This document shows, in pieces, positions 9,534 through 18,682 of a DNA stretch of 64,000 nt. The DNA lies in NCBI RefSeq assembly GCF_000425485.1, contig NZ_AUDN01000007.1, forward strand, positions 62,001 through 126,000, read 5' to 3'. The translations under genes and the position numbers were made by a program. The stretch comes from Flavobacterium tegetincola DSM 22377. Its GTDB lineage: Bacteria > Bacteroidota > Bacteroidia > Flavobacteriales > Flavobacteriaceae. The notes under the pieces were generated by a model. The model was not told where the DNA came from and did no database searches. It saw only the letters and a list, made by a program, of their open reading frames with translations. The stretch's first letter is position 1. The number at the start of each line of letters is the position of its first letter.

Positions 9534-10582
9534 GTGTAAAAATCGTACAAGTTGCAAAACAATTGCCCAAATATTCCGTAACTACTGCCGAAGTAATGCC
9601 TTTTTTAGACGTTTGGTTGGAGGGACAAGACAGTCGTTTTATTCGTAAGGTGAAGAAGATTTTTCAAGGTGCAGCGGTAGACAAGCGGTATTCCATCATG
9701 GATCCAATTGAAGTATTTACCGCAACCACATTTGCAGATAAAAATGATATTTACGCAAGAGAAGTAACCATTTTAGGAGAGCAAGTTCTTGCAAAAGCCT
9801 TAGATAAGGCAGGCTGGAAAGGCGAGGAGTTGGATTACATTATAACGGTAAGTTGTACTGGAATAATGATTCCGTCCTTAGATGCTTATTTAATTAACAA
9901 GTTAAAATTAAGGCAAGATATCGTCAGACTTCCGGTTACTGAAATGGGTTGTGCGGCTGGAATTTCGGGCATTATTTATGCTCAAAATTTTCTAAAAGCC
10001 AATCCAAATAAAAAAGCAGCAGTAATTGCGGTGGAAAGTCCGTCGGCAACCTACCAATTGGACGACTATTCTATGCCCAATATTGTAAGCGCGGCAATTT
10101 TTGGAGACGGTGCAGCTTGCGTTTTGCTTTCTTCGCATGAAGATGCTGAAGGGCCCACAATTTTAGATCAATCCATGTATCACTTTTATGATAATGAACA
10201 CATGATGGGTTTTAAATTGACCAATACAGGTTTGCAAATGATTTTAGATGTGGAAGTACCTAATACTATTGCAGCTCATTTTCCTGATATCATTCATCCC
10301 TTTTTGGCAAAAAACAATCTTAAAATTGAAGACATTGATCATCTGATTTTTCATCCTGGAGGAAAGAAAATTGTTCAGACCGTAGAAGAATTATTTTCAG
10401 ATTTAGGAAAAAATATTGATGCAACCAAAGAAGTACTGCGTTTGTACGGCAATATGTCAAGTGCAACTGTCTTATATGTTTTGGAACGTGTAATGGACCA
10501 AAAACCGAAGAAAGGAGAAAAAGGTATAATGTTGAGTTTTGGTCCTGGATTTTCAGCGCAACGGGTTTTATTGGAATTCTAA
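9530..10582 (+). CDS. Type III polyketide synthase
   Basis: This 350-aa chalcone-synthase-fold enzyme has the complete catalytic triad: Cys141 (EMGCAAGISG), His275 (IFHPGG) and Asn308 (YGNMSSATV). The spacing resembles plant CHS, where Cys164, His303 and Asn336 play this role. I chose ATG 9530 because it overlaps the preceding stop as ATGA, the same coupling seen one gene earlier; a start at 9512 would add six residues. These enzymes extend an acyl-CoA or acyl-ACP starter with malonyl-CoA and cyclise it to a pyrone, resorcinol or phloroglucinol. The downstream ketosynthase and ACP could supply a long-chain starter (inference). Confidence 0.95.
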   Translation: MSVKIVQVAKQLPKYSVTTAEVMPFLDVWLEGQDSRFIRKVKKIFQGAAVDKRYSIMDPIEVFTATTFADKNDIYAREVTILGEQVLAKALDKAGWKGEELDYIITVSCTGIMIPSLDAYLINKLKLRQDIVRLPVTEMGCAAGISGIIYAQNFLKANPNKKAAVIAVESPSATYQLDDYSMPNIVSAAIFGDGAACVLLSSHEDAEGPTILDQSMYHFYDNEHMMGFKLTNTGLQMILDVEVPNTIAAHFPDIIHPFLAKNNLKIEDIDHLIFHPGGKKIVQTVEELFSDLGKNIDATKEVLRLYGNMSSATVLYVLERVMDQKPKKGEKGIMLSFGPGFSAQRVLLEF

Positions 10583-10629
10583 AACACTAATTGAAGTTTT
10601 TTATTGTGCTTTCTGCAAATAAATTTCAT

Positions 10630-10644
10630 TGAGAATAATTCTCA
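10630..10644. promoter_or_regulatory. Fur-like 7-1-7 palindrome
   Basis: TGAGAATAATTCTCA is a perfect 15-bp palindrome around a central A. It differs from the classic Fur 7-1-7 box (TGATAATnATTATCA) by one symmetric change per arm. It lies 13 bases before the ketosynthase ATG, next to a TAATTTG that could be part of a -7 box, so a bound repressor would block initiation. Family assignment (Fur, Zur, PerR) is not certain. Confidence 0.5.
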
Positions 10645-10656
10645 TAATTTGTACAA

Positions 10657-11934
10657 ATGAAAAAAAGAGTCGTTATAACAGGGATAGGAATCGTTGCTCC
10701 AAATGGAGTAGGGAGAGATGCGTTTCGTGTGGCTTTGGAAAGTGGAACCTCTGGAATTAAATATGATGCACAACTCGCTGCGTTAAATTTTTCGTGTACT
10801 GTTTCCGGTACTCCCGAATTATCCGAAGAGTACATCAAGCAATATTTTACCGAATATGAATTGCGTAATTTCAATGCTTCTGGGATTTTATATGGTGTAA
10901 TTGCAGGTATGCAGGCTTGGAAAGATGCTGGATTAGCAATTGCAGATTCAGAACATCCGGATTGGGACAGTGGAACCATATTTGGCTGTTCTACTTCTGG
11001 TATAGAAAAATTTAGAGAGAGCATTTATAAAATTGATGATCTGCAAACGCGTCGACTCGGAACTACAGCAGTGGCGCAAACCATGAATAGTGGCGTAAGC
11101 GCTTATTTAGGCGGAAAATTAGGTTTGGGTAATTTGGTTAGCTCTAATTCATCCGCTTGTATTACCGGAACAGAGAGTCTACTTTCCGCTTTTGAAAGAG
11201 TTCAATCAGGGAAAGCGTTGCGAATGTTAGCAGGAAGCACAAGTGATTCTGGTCCGTACATTTGGGCTGGATTTGACGCAATAAAAGTATGTACATTTCG
11301 GAATAACAAACAGCCGGAAAAAGCGTCCCGACCAATGAGTGAGACGGCTTCGGGATTTGTACCTTCCAGCGGTGCAGGGGCATATGTTGTAGAAGATTTG
11401 GAAACGGCATTGGCACGAAATGCAACCATCTATGCTGAAATTTTAGGTGGAAATGTCAATTCAGGTGGCCAACGTGGTTCAGGTACAATGACGGCTCCAA
11501 ATTCAGAAGCGGTACAAAAATGTATTATAAACGCTTTATTGGATGCAGGAATTGACAGCAGCGAAATTGATGTTATAAACGGGCATTTGACGGCTACGGC
11601 AAAGGATGCTACAGAAATTGAAAATTGGTGTATTGCATTGAATAGAAGTGGCAATGATTTTCCTTACATAAATTCACTCAAATCAATGGTGGGACATTGT
11701 TTATCAGGAGCTGGAAGTGTTGAATTAGTTGCATCAATTTTGCAAATCTATCATGATTTTATTTTTCCATCTCTCAATTGCGAAGATTTACATCCAGACA
11801 TTACTGCATTAATATCTTCAGATAAAGTACCTCAAAAATCAATATATCAACCTGTTAATACTCTAATAAAAGCTAGCTTTGGTTTTGGAGATGTAAACGG
11901 TTGTGTAATTTTAAAAAAATATAAAAATGAATAG
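10657..11934 (+). CDS. FabF-like beta-ketoacyl-ACP synthase
   Basis: This 425-aa condensing enzyme of the KAS I/II type has the Cys-His-His triad: Cys168 (SSACITGTE), His310 (INGHLTATAKDATE) and His347 (SMVGHCLSGAGS). The spacing matches FabF (163/303/340). The motifs deviate from housekeeping FabF (NGHLTATA in place of AHGTSTP), so it is probably a specialised secondary enzyme. It lies 74 bases after the PKS gene and overlaps the acyl carrier protein gene by 8 bases. It likely builds an acyl chain on that ACP for use by the PKS or as a separate lipid (inference). Confidence 0.92.
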   Translation: MKKRVVITGIGIVAPNGVGRDAFRVALESGTSGIKYDAQLAALNFSCTVSGTPELSEEYIKQYFTEYELRNFNASGILYGVIAGMQAWKDAGLAIADSEHPDWDSGTIFGCSTSGIEKFRESIYKIDDLQTRRLGTTAVAQTMNSGVSAYLGGKLGLGNLVSSNSSACITGTESLLSAFERVQSGKALRMLAGSTSDSGPYIWAGFDAIKVCTFRNNKQPEKASRPMSETASGFVPSSGAGAYVVEDLETALARNATIYAEILGGNVNSGGQRGSGTMTAPNSEAVQKCIINALLDAGIDSSEIDVINGHLTATAKDATEIENWCIALNRSGNDFPYINSLKSMVGHCLSGAGSVELVASILQIYHDFIFPSLNCEDLHPDITALISSDKVPQKSIYQPVNTLIKASFGFGDVNGCVILKKYKNE

Positions 11935-12172
11935 AATAGAACAGTTGACAGAAATAGTAAGACCTTACGTTCCAAATCTAGAATTGTTGAAAACGGTAAC
12001 TTTAGATACAGATTTTATCAGGGATTTATCTATAAATTCGGCAGATTTGGTGGACATCATTTTGGACATTGAAGAAAAATTTGACATCATTATAGACGAT
12101 GAAGGTATGCAGAAAATGCTCAATGTAAAGGCTGCTATTGCCATCATTGAGGAAGAACTTGCTAAGAAATAA
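11927..12172 (+). CDS. Acyl carrier protein
   Basis: This 81-aa acidic helical protein fits the ACP size and fold. The probable phosphopantetheine attachment residue is Ser38 in SINSADLVDIIL, where the usual Asp-Ser-Leu is Asn-Ser-Ala. The following LDIEEKFDIIIDDE helix II and the NVKAAIAIIEEEL helix are typical. Its start lies inside the end of the ketosynthase gene, so the two products are made together. The altered motif suggests a dedicated rather than primary fatty-acid ACP. Confidence 0.88.
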   Translation: MNRIEQLTEIVRPYVPNLELLKTVTLDTDFIRDLSINSADLVDIILDIEEKFDIIIDDEGMQKMLNVKAAIAIIEEELAKK

Positions 12173-12205
12173 AGCAATTTTTACATTTAATCAAAACGGG
12201 AGCTT

Positions 12206-12799
12206 TTACTCAATGCGCAAGTATTTTTTCAATTTCAAAAAGCACAACGCCATAGTATACGATTCTTGAATGGTAGAGTCGTAATCTTCATAAGGCAGTT
12301 TTAAAGCTTGCGCAATTTCTTCTACAGAAAGCTTTTTGTCGTCGCTCATTTCTTTCCATTTTCGAAACATTATTTCTAGATCAAGCGCTTCATTTTTCAA
12401 CCTTCCGCACTCTAATTTTTCCAGTGCCTTGTTTATCATTTCCAGATCTAAATCCACTCGATGTCCAATGATAACGGCATTTTGAAGGTAATTCACCAAA
12501 CGTTCCATTCCTTCTGCTTCCGTTACTTTCGCCATTTTTGATTCGATAATGAAATCATTTGAAAATCCATGGTCGTGGTTGTAAATGTATTGCAGTAAAA
12601 TTACCTCAAAGGCATCTTTAATTACAATTTCATTATTGTGAATTGCGACACATCCAATTGTTAAAATAATGTCTTTCTGTGTATTCAAACCAGTTGTTTT
12701 CAGGCTTAAAGTCACATAACGATTTGAATCTTCTTCTTGCTTTTGCAAATACGATTTCCAAAATTCAGGATATTTTTTATTTTTTAACCAATCAAGCAT
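12206..12799 (-). CDS. Exonuclease-fold protein with degenerate DEDD motifs
   Basis: This 197-aa protein aligns with DnaQ-like 3'-5' exonucleases, but motif I reads SLKTTGL (residues 32-38) where DxETTGL is expected. Motif II keeps His113 and Asp118 (GHRVDLDLEM). Motif III reads DSTIQESYTMA where HxxxxDA is expected. Two or more metal ligands are therefore missing or conservatively altered, and catalysis is doubtful. It follows the DUF294 gene by one base, a neighbour pairing known in many bacteria. Confidence 0.8.
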   Translation of the reverse strand: MLDWLKNKKYPEFWKSYLQKQEEDSNRYVTLSLKTTGLNTQKDIILTIGCVAIHNNEIVIKDAFEVILLQYIYNHDHGFSNDFIIESKMAKVTEAEGMERLVNYLQNAVIIGHRVDLDLEMINKALEKLECGRLKNEALDLEIMFRKWKEMSDDKKLSVEEIAQALKLPYEDYDSTIQESYTMALCFLKLKKYLRIE

Positions 12800-12800
12800 A

Positions 12801-14711
12801 TTACATAAAATAAGTAAGTTGGAATTTATTCTTTATAATTTCTTCCAATTCCTTCATTGGAATCAATGCATTTTTTAATTTTTCTCTATCGGATTTAGAC
12901 AGTTCTTCCACCATGATAAACTGGCCATTACTATTATTCTTCAAACCCTCTTTTGTTCTGATTTTCGAAAAAACCATAAAAGCTTCTGCAGCGTTTAAGT
13001 AAGTTTCGGCATATTTTGGTTCCGTCATTGCCAACTGTTTAAAACGTAAAAAAGTGTTGGTATTTCCTTTAATTCGGTGGCTCAAACCCAATACTCTCGC
13101 GGCATCAACTAGAGGTAAAATAGCGCGGTTTTTAATGTCAAAGGCATTTTTGTGAGCGCCTTCTTCTTCAATATTAAATTGTTTAAAGAAGGTAAGTGGA
13201 GCCGGCTTTTTAAGCGTTTCAGCACCTAAATACGCGAAAAATTTCTTTGTATTCTGTAATTTATTAAAAACCGTATCATTTATAGTTTCTTCAATTTCGA
13301 TGGAACCATACGCCAATTCGTAATCAAAAAATAATGTGGGTAAAACGGTGTTTTTATCACCTGGAAAATTCATCCAAACATTAAATTGCGAAACCCATTC
13401 AGACACAGATTTACACCAGCTAGGATTGCTAGCAATGTAAGGTGTTTCAGAATTATAGCCTACAATTTCTAATATTGCAACCACTCGTGTTGCCAATTGA
13501 ATAAAATAATCCTTTGTAATTTTGCTTTTATCCTCAGCTACATCTTCGTACACTAAGAAACTATTTTGGTTACTGAAAACGAGTTGCTCTTTTCGTCCTT
13601 GACTACCTATGCTGAACCATGAAAAATGAACGGGTGGCGAACCAAGATTCAATATAGTCAGTTCAATAGCTCTCTTAATTAATGCATTGTTCACTTCTCC
13701 TGCCAATGTATTGATGTGCGAAAGTGGAATTTTCTTTTCGAGAGAATTCTGAATAAAATCTTCAAATTTTAACCGAATTTTATGCAATTCACCCGCATTT
13801 GGAGCTCTTTTAATTTCTTTAATTAGAACACCGGGATTACTCGCTTGCGCAAATATCAAATCTTGTTGGGAAATTACTCCAACAATCTTACTTTTATCAG
13901 TTCCGTCTGCAGTGACACATAGATGAGTTACATTATTTTGCAACATCAACAATTGCGCTTCGGCTAACGATGTGTTTTCTGGAACCGTAATGACAGGAGC
14001 TGACATAATCTTGCTGACTAATGCTGTGATGTAAAATCGACCTGTGGCAATTTTTGACCGTAAATCAACGTCTGTGACAATACCAATGGGAATATTGTTT
14101 TCATGAATTAGCGCACTTCCGAGTAATGAATCCGTCATTTTCTGCGCGACGTCTTGAACGGTTTCATTAGCGCCAACCAATAACGGTTTTTTATTATATT
14201 CCAATGATTGAAAGAATTGGATTTCCTTCTGAGTTTCATACGTTTTTCCACCTTCATTTGTAAAACCGTTTCCTGAATTGTCAACAGAATCGCCAGAAGA
14301 TGAAGAAAAATTTTGCAACAGGAAATCTAAAACTTTTGTATTACTAGCAATAAACGGTTTAAATGTGGCCACCGGAATGGCATATAGAATTGAATCTTGA
14401 ATTGCTTTTGCAGTTGTAGCATAATTATTTTTTGCAAAGAACGGTCGTAATCCGAAAATTTCTCCTGTAGATGGTTTATCAACCAAATTTTCCTCTGCAT
14501 CAGTGATTAATGAAATATGAATCAATCCAGAGGCTACAATGTAAAATTTGTTTTGTAGTTGGTCTCCGATTTTAAAAACGGTTTCATTTTTGTCAATACT
14601 TAAAACATTTACGGACAGACCAATATTGTACAAATCCCTAGTAGAAAGGTCGGAAAATGGTTCGTACTTACTTAAAAAATCGGCGATGTGTGAAGCTAAA
14701 CTGTTATTCAT
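12801..14711 (-). CDS. cNMP-binding/CBS/DUF294 nucleotidyltransferase-like protein
   Basis: This 636-aa protein has an N-terminal cyclic-nucleotide-binding domain (about 10-140), two CBS domains (about 170-290), a DUF294 nucleotidyltransferase-fold domain (about 300-480) and a DUF294 C-terminal helical domain. The GlnD-like nucleotidyltransferase motif starts normally (GSQGRKEQ, 369-376), but the following acidic metal-binding segment, usually TDQDN, is SNQNS here (380-384), so the catalytic aspartates appear lost. It most likely senses nucleotides and acts by binding. It is transcribed away from the DUF2911 gene and ends one base before the exonuclease-fold gene. Confidence 0.9.
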   Translation of the reverse strand: MNNSLASHIADFLSKYEPFSDLSTRDLYNIGLSVNVLSIDKNETVFKIGDQLQNKFYIVASGLIHISLITDAEENLVDKPSTGEIFGLRPFFAKNNYATTAKAIQDSILYAIPVATFKPFIASNTKVLDFLLQNFSSSSGDSVDNSGNGFTNEGGKTYETQKEIQFFQSLEYNKKPLLVGANETVQDVAQKMTDSLLGSALIHENNIPIGIVTDVDLRSKIATGRFYITALVSKIMSAPVITVPENTSLAEAQLLMLQNNVTHLCVTADGTDKSKIVGVISQQDLIFAQASNPGVLIKEIKRAPNAGELHKIRLKFEDFIQNSLEKKIPLSHINTLAGEVNNALIKRAIELTILNLGSPPVHFSWFSIGSQGRKEQLVFSNQNSFLVYEDVAEDKSKITKDYFIQLATRVVAILEIVGYNSETPYIASNPSWCKSVSEWVSQFNVWMNFPGDKNTVLPTLFFDYELAYGSIEIEETINDTVFNKLQNTKKFFAYLGAETLKKPAPLTFFKQFNIEEEGAHKNAFDIKNRAILPLVDAARVLGLSHRIKGNTNTFLRFKQLAMTEPKYAETYLNAAEAFMVFSKIRTKEGLKNNSNGQFIMVEELSKSDREKLKNALIPMKELEEIIKNKFQLTYFM

Positions 14712-14882
14712 GGATCAAATAAAGTTTAAAAATACTGAAATTTAATTGTCTTTAAGAGTTTTCAAAGTTAAAAATTACTTATTGGATTTGTAAATTTATA
14801 GATTCAAATCTTAAATAAAAACTAAAAAAAGCAGTCAATGGGTTTAAGTAATTAACTTTACGTACAACATTAAAACTTTTTT

Positions 14883-15392
14883 ATGAAAAAAATTAAAAAC
14901 ACATTGTGCATTGCCTTCTTGAGTTTGGCAACTGCATTTTCTGCAACAGCACAAGAAAAGAAAGCGAGTCCTGCAGAAGTGGCTCAAGGTAAAATCAACG
15001 GTGCGGCTGTAACTATTAATTATTCAAGTCCAGCGGTTAATGAAAGAGCAATTTGGGGTGAATTAGTTCCTTTTGGAAAAGTATGGCGTGCCGGTGCAAA
15101 CGAAGCAACAACGATCCAAACGGACAAAGATTTAATCATTGAAGGTAATAAGCTTGCTGCAGGAACGTATTCCGTTTTTGTAATCCCTCAATTAAATGAG
15201 GCGACTGTTATATTTAATAAAGTAGCCAAACAATGGGGTGCTTCTAAATACAATGAGGCTGAAGATGCTTTAAGGGTTTCTGTAAAACCAAATATGAGAA
15301 AATTAAGGGCAGAACGTTTGGTCTATAACATTTCTTCCAATAAAATTGTTTTAAGTTGGGACAGTTGGGATATTCCTCTAACTGTAAAGTAA
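14883..15392 (+). CDS. Secreted DUF2911 protein
   Basis: This 169-aa protein starts with a signal peptide (KKIKNTLCIAFLSLATAFSATAQ, cut after TAQ) and has the DUF2911 features INYSSPAVNERAIWGELVPFGKVWRAGANEAT and the C-terminal LVYNISSNKIVLSWDSWDIPLTVK strand. It is probably periplasmic; the function of the family is unknown. It is a single-gene unit with a strong terminator 51 bases after its stop. Confidence 0.92.
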   Translation: MKKIKNTLCIAFLSLATAFSATAQEKKASPAEVAQGKINGAAVTINYSSPAVNERAIWGELVPFGKVWRAGANEATTIQTDKDLIIEGNKLAAGTYSVFVIPQLNEATVIFNKVAKQWGASKYNEAEDALRVSVKPNMRKLRAERLVYNISSNKIVLSWDSWDIPLTVK

Positions 15393-15443
15393 TTGCTTCA
15401 ATGTCTTAACCATTAAGTAAATATCGTATACAATACCTTAAAG

Positions 15444-15482
15444 ACCCTAAAAATTTTTCTGATCGATTTTTAGGGTTTTTTT
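15444..15482 (+). terminator. Terminator of the DUF2911 gene
   Basis: A perfect 11-bp stem (ACCCTAAAAAT with ATTTTTAGGGT) is followed by seven T. Confidence 0.92.
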
Positions 15483-16227
15483 ATGCAATTGAATAAAAGA
15501 AATAAATCTTAGAAAAGCGTGAGAGATAAATTTTAAGTTGCCTTATAGCACTCATAGTAATTTATTTCATTAACGTAAAAATTGAATGTCTATAAATAGC
15601 AGTTTGCTGCAAAAAATTGATCTTTAGTTGGAAACTTGAAACATCTATTTTTCATTAACTATGGTTTTTAAGCAAGTCAGTACTCATATAGTTTTAAATG
15701 GTAAGTTCGTTAAATAGTAAAAAAGCTACTTAAAAAAGATATGACTGATGAAATCATATTTAAAAAATATTTTTTCAGTGGGCAAAATATTTATTTACAT
15801 TATAATCTAATTAATTGCTACATTAGATTTACATTTGATCAGTAGCAGAAATTATAAAATTTACATGCAGCAAGACAGCAGTTTTTCAACAGCAATTGAA
15901 GTGAAAAGGTAGGGGTAAATCAGTTTTAATTTTGATTTTTAGGATTCTTTTATTTGATGTAGTTAAGATCATTTTTTAATAATACAAGCTTATTTTTGAA
16001 CAATTTCTTACATAAGACCAGATGAAATAAGGTTGGATTTATTACTGAATCGCATCGGTGATTGACTAACTTTATAAGAAAGAAGAACTATTCATGATTA
16101 TTAAGCGAGTAAACAAATCAGCCTGAAAATGAACATATAAATACTACAGCAGATGAAATACGATTTGGAAACGGAAACCACTCATTCTAATAAAAAAAGC
16201 GAATTAAAGTCGCGCAAAAATTAATCC
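15483..16227. other. Long AT-rich intergenic region
   Basis: I see no recognisable gene, RNA or repeat here. It has only very short reading frames (34 codons from 15741; 23 codons at 16153-16224, ending 3 bases before the next start and therefore a conceivable leader peptide). Upstream control of the 16228 operon probably lies in its right part. Confidence 0.5.
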
Positions 16228-16533
16228 ATGGAAGCAATCAAAGCATCAAAAATGACAAACAGCCAATTGAGTGTTGCGCTAATTGTGGTCAACTTATTTT
16301 TGATCATCATTTTTTCTAAAATCGGAAACGGTACTAATGATCCGGACGGACTTCTGACTTACTTCTATTTTATTGGCGGTTCAATTGTACTTTTAGGCGG
16401 ATTTGCATTCACTTATCACGGCAAACAGTACAGGTGGGCAAAATGGCTTTTTGGTGTTAGCATAATTGCAGGTGCAATTTGCGTAGCATTTATAATGTAC
16501 ATAACGGCAATGGCAGGAGCCTTTCAACATTAA
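16228..16533 (+). CDS. Small membrane protein, three helices
   Basis: This 101-aa protein has three hydrophobic helices (about 14-32, 49-66 and 75-95) and no recognised family. A second in-frame ATG lies at 16252. It is followed after two bases by the next gene, so the two probably form an operon and may work together at the inner membrane. No function can be assigned. Confidence 0.65.
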   Translation: MEAIKASKMTNSQLSVALIVVNLFLIIIFSKIGNGTNDPDGLLTYFYFIGGSIVLLGGFAFTYHGKQYRWAKWLFGVSIIAGAICVAFIMYITAMAGAFQH

Positions 16534-16535
16534 AG

Positions 16536-17267
16536 ATGAAAATAAATAATTTAAATAAATTTTACCTTGTAATTGCCTTTTGTTTAATGCTATCATCTAT
16601 TTATAGAACAGCAGTTCACAAAAGTTGGGAGCGTTATTATTACGATTCTACCGTCATGGCACCTAGCAGTTACCCAATTCATGTCAGAGAATGCACCTTT
16701 CTTACGGGAGACGATAACGATGATGGATATGTTAGGTATCAAAATGTCAATAAACACACTTCAGAATGGGGAGACAGTGGTGACTTTCTGCAATTATCTG
16801 ATAAAAGTTTGTTACCAAAAAAACTGGCTATCTCTTATTTTAGTTATAGTGACAAGCATTTTTATAAAGACACATTGGCCTTGCCTACAGCTAAAATAGA
16901 GGAATTATTTAAGCAGGCGATAAAAAATAAAAATACGGAAAGATATTACAGTAGTGCTGGAAATTTGAAAGGTTTGTGCTTTACAATTGGGATTGCAAAT
17001 GATGGTCAGGTACTGGTTTTTCTGCGAGGAATTAATTTAGAAGAATTGGTTTTAAAAGCAAAACTCAAACCCAGTCAACCTGCCGCAGAGGATATGTATT
17101 ACAGAGAGTCTTTATCAAGAGAACACTATTTTAAATATGCTTTTGAAAATCTATCTGATAGTTTAAAGTTGAAAATTGATAGCGGTTTTGAAATGCATGC
17201 AAATTATGCAGATAGCGCAACGCATTATCTTGAACGTAATGTTGAACTTTGGAAATACCAAAAATAA
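16536..17267 (+). CDS. Membrane-anchored protein of unknown function
   Basis: This 243-aa protein starts at ATG 16536, two bases after the upstream stop; an in-frame GTG-type start further up would overlap that gene. A single N-terminal hydrophobic segment (about 6-22) suggests a signal anchor with the rest in the periplasm. The body contains a YYYDSTVMAPSSYPIHVREC stretch and alternating charged helices. I do not recognise a family. Confidence 0.7.
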   Translation: MKINNLNKFYLVIAFCLMLSSIYRTAVHKSWERYYYDSTVMAPSSYPIHVRECTFLTGDDNDDGYVRYQNVNKHTSEWGDSGDFLQLSDKSLLPKKLAISYFSYSDKHFYKDTLALPTAKIEELFKQAIKNKNTERYYSSAGNLKGLCFTIGIANDGQVLVFLRGINLEELVLKAKLKPSQPAAEDMYYRESLSREHYFKYAFENLSDSLKLKIDSGFEMHANYADSATHYLERNVELWKYQK

Positions 17268-17324
17268 AATGGTTTTATCGATTAAGGATGTTTTGAAATA
17301 AAAGGGTTAAATATAAATTGATAG

Positions 17325-17837
17325 ATGAAAAAAACATTTTTAATTGCAGTTGTCTTATTAGGTTGTGCCTTAATTTACAATTGTATTCCAGAGCAAAAAT
17401 TGCCTGCAAATAGTCAGGTAGATTTATTGGTTGTACATAAATCGCAACATGAATTGATGGCTTATTCCAAGGGTAAACTTCTAAAAACCTATCAAATAGC
17501 TTTGGGTGACGCGCCTGTTGGACACAAGGAATTTGAAGGTGATGAAAAAACGCCAGAAGGTTTTTACATTATTGATGCTAAAAATGATAAAAGTGGCTAT
17601 CATAAAAACCTTGGTATATCTTATCCTAACGAAAAAGATCGTGCTCACGCAAAAATGCTTGGAGTGTCGCCCGGTGGAGATATCAAAATTCATGGTATCA
17701 GAAATGGTTTAGGCATCATTGATAAATTTCAACGATTCATTAATTGGACTAATGGTTGTATTGCGTTAACAAATAGTGAGATTGATGAACTTTATGCTTC
17801 TGTAGCTGTTGGAACAACGATAGAAATACAACCTTAA
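17325..17837 (+). CDS. L,D-transpeptidase (YkuD domain) lipoprotein
   Basis: This 170-aa protein has a short hydrophobic N-terminus that may be a lipoprotein signal (LLGC or YNC). The YkuD catalytic region IKIHGIRN... followed by WTNGCIALTN contains the conserved His and the catalytic Cys of the HG-x-S/T-x-G-C motif. The family cross-links peptidoglycan stem peptides or attaches proteins to them in the periplasm. The size corresponds to a minimal YkuD domain without an added binding domain. It lies 57 bases after the previous gene. Confidence 0.9.
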   Translation: MKKTFLIAVVLLGCALIYNCIPEQKLPANSQVDLLVVHKSQHELMAYSKGKLLKTYQIALGDAPVGHKEFEGDEKTPEGFYIIDAKNDKSGYHKNLGISYPNEKDRAHAKMLGVSPGGDIKIHGIRNGLGIIDKFQRFINWTNGCIALTNSEIDELYASVAVGTTIEIQP

Positions 17838-17965
17838 AGTAAATAAAATAGTAAACTAATAAAATGTAGTAGTTTAAAATTTTTTTCAGAATCCGTTTAA
17901 ACAAGATGTTGGGTAGAGTAAATGTGGTTTTAATGTTTGGAAGTTCGACCTATAAATAGAAATTT

Positions 17966-18577
17966 ATGATAAAAATAAAAGATTTTATCCTTCTTTTTGC
18001 AATGATTTTTGGCTTTTTGAACCAAGTGTTTGCGCAGGATTTACAGCGAGATTTTAAAAAAAATGGAGTATATCTTGGCGTCTATACTGGAACATGGTTT
18101 GGCACTGGAAATAGCTCAAAGTTAGGAAACTCAATAATGGGAGGTTTGCTCATTGAAATTAAAAGTGAAAAAAGTGGATTGGGACTGAATTTTGATTTTT
18201 TTGGAAACCTTGGTAAAACCGAGACCATTTATGTAAAGAACGAAGATCAAATTATTCCAAAAGATGGATATTCTGGTGTTCAAATTTCCTTGCAATACAG
18301 CCACGAGCTCTATGCATCCAACCGATTTGCGTTGGAAGGCGTTGGCGGCATTGGTTTTGGCGATTTAAGTTTTTCTATTCCGGATAAGGAAAATGGTATA
18401 GGTAACAATAGCATATTTATAGATCCGGGTTTAGGCATTCGCTATTATGTAGGTCAAAAAACGTTTCTTCAGTTTAAGGTGCAATATAATTTTGCCAATT
18501 ATAAACTTAAAGATAATGAAAGTACTACTATCGATGGTAATTTTGTGACTACTAAATTATTATTCGGCTGGCGTTAA
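17966..18577 (+). CDS. Outer-membrane beta-barrel-like protein
   Basis: This 203-aa protein has a clear signal peptide ending in VFAQ (about residue 24) and alternating amphipathic strands (GVYLGVYTGTWFG, GLGLNFDFFGNLG, GVQISLQYSHELY, FLQFKVQYNFANY). It ends in an aromatic and a charged residue (LLFGWR), as small OmpA/porin-like barrels do. The specific function is unknown. It stands 128 bases after the transpeptidase gene in the same direction. Confidence 0.75.
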   Translation: MIKIKDFILLFAMIFGFLNQVFAQDLQRDFKKNGVYLGVYTGTWFGTGNSSKLGNSIMGGLLIEIKSEKSGLGLNFDFFGNLGKTETIYVKNEDQIIPKDGYSGVQISLQYSHELYASNRFALEGVGGIGFGDLSFSIPDKENGIGNNSIFIDPGLGIRYYVGQKTFLQFKVQYNFANYKLKDNESTTIDGNFVTTKLLFGWR

Positions 18578-18682
18578 ATTTTAATATCATGAATTAAAGA
18601 GATCAATATTAAAAAATAAGTCAAATTCCACAATTATTTATAGATCAAATTCATTTTAAAATAATTGAAACTCCTTCTAAAG

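Noticed and set aside
15741..15845. 34-codon frame in the long intergenic region
   Set aside because: AT-rich composition gives such frames by chance; no start signal or conservation evidence.
16153..16224. 23-codon frame directly before the 101-aa membrane protein
   Set aside because: Position fits a leader peptide, but there is no attenuator hairpin or other support.
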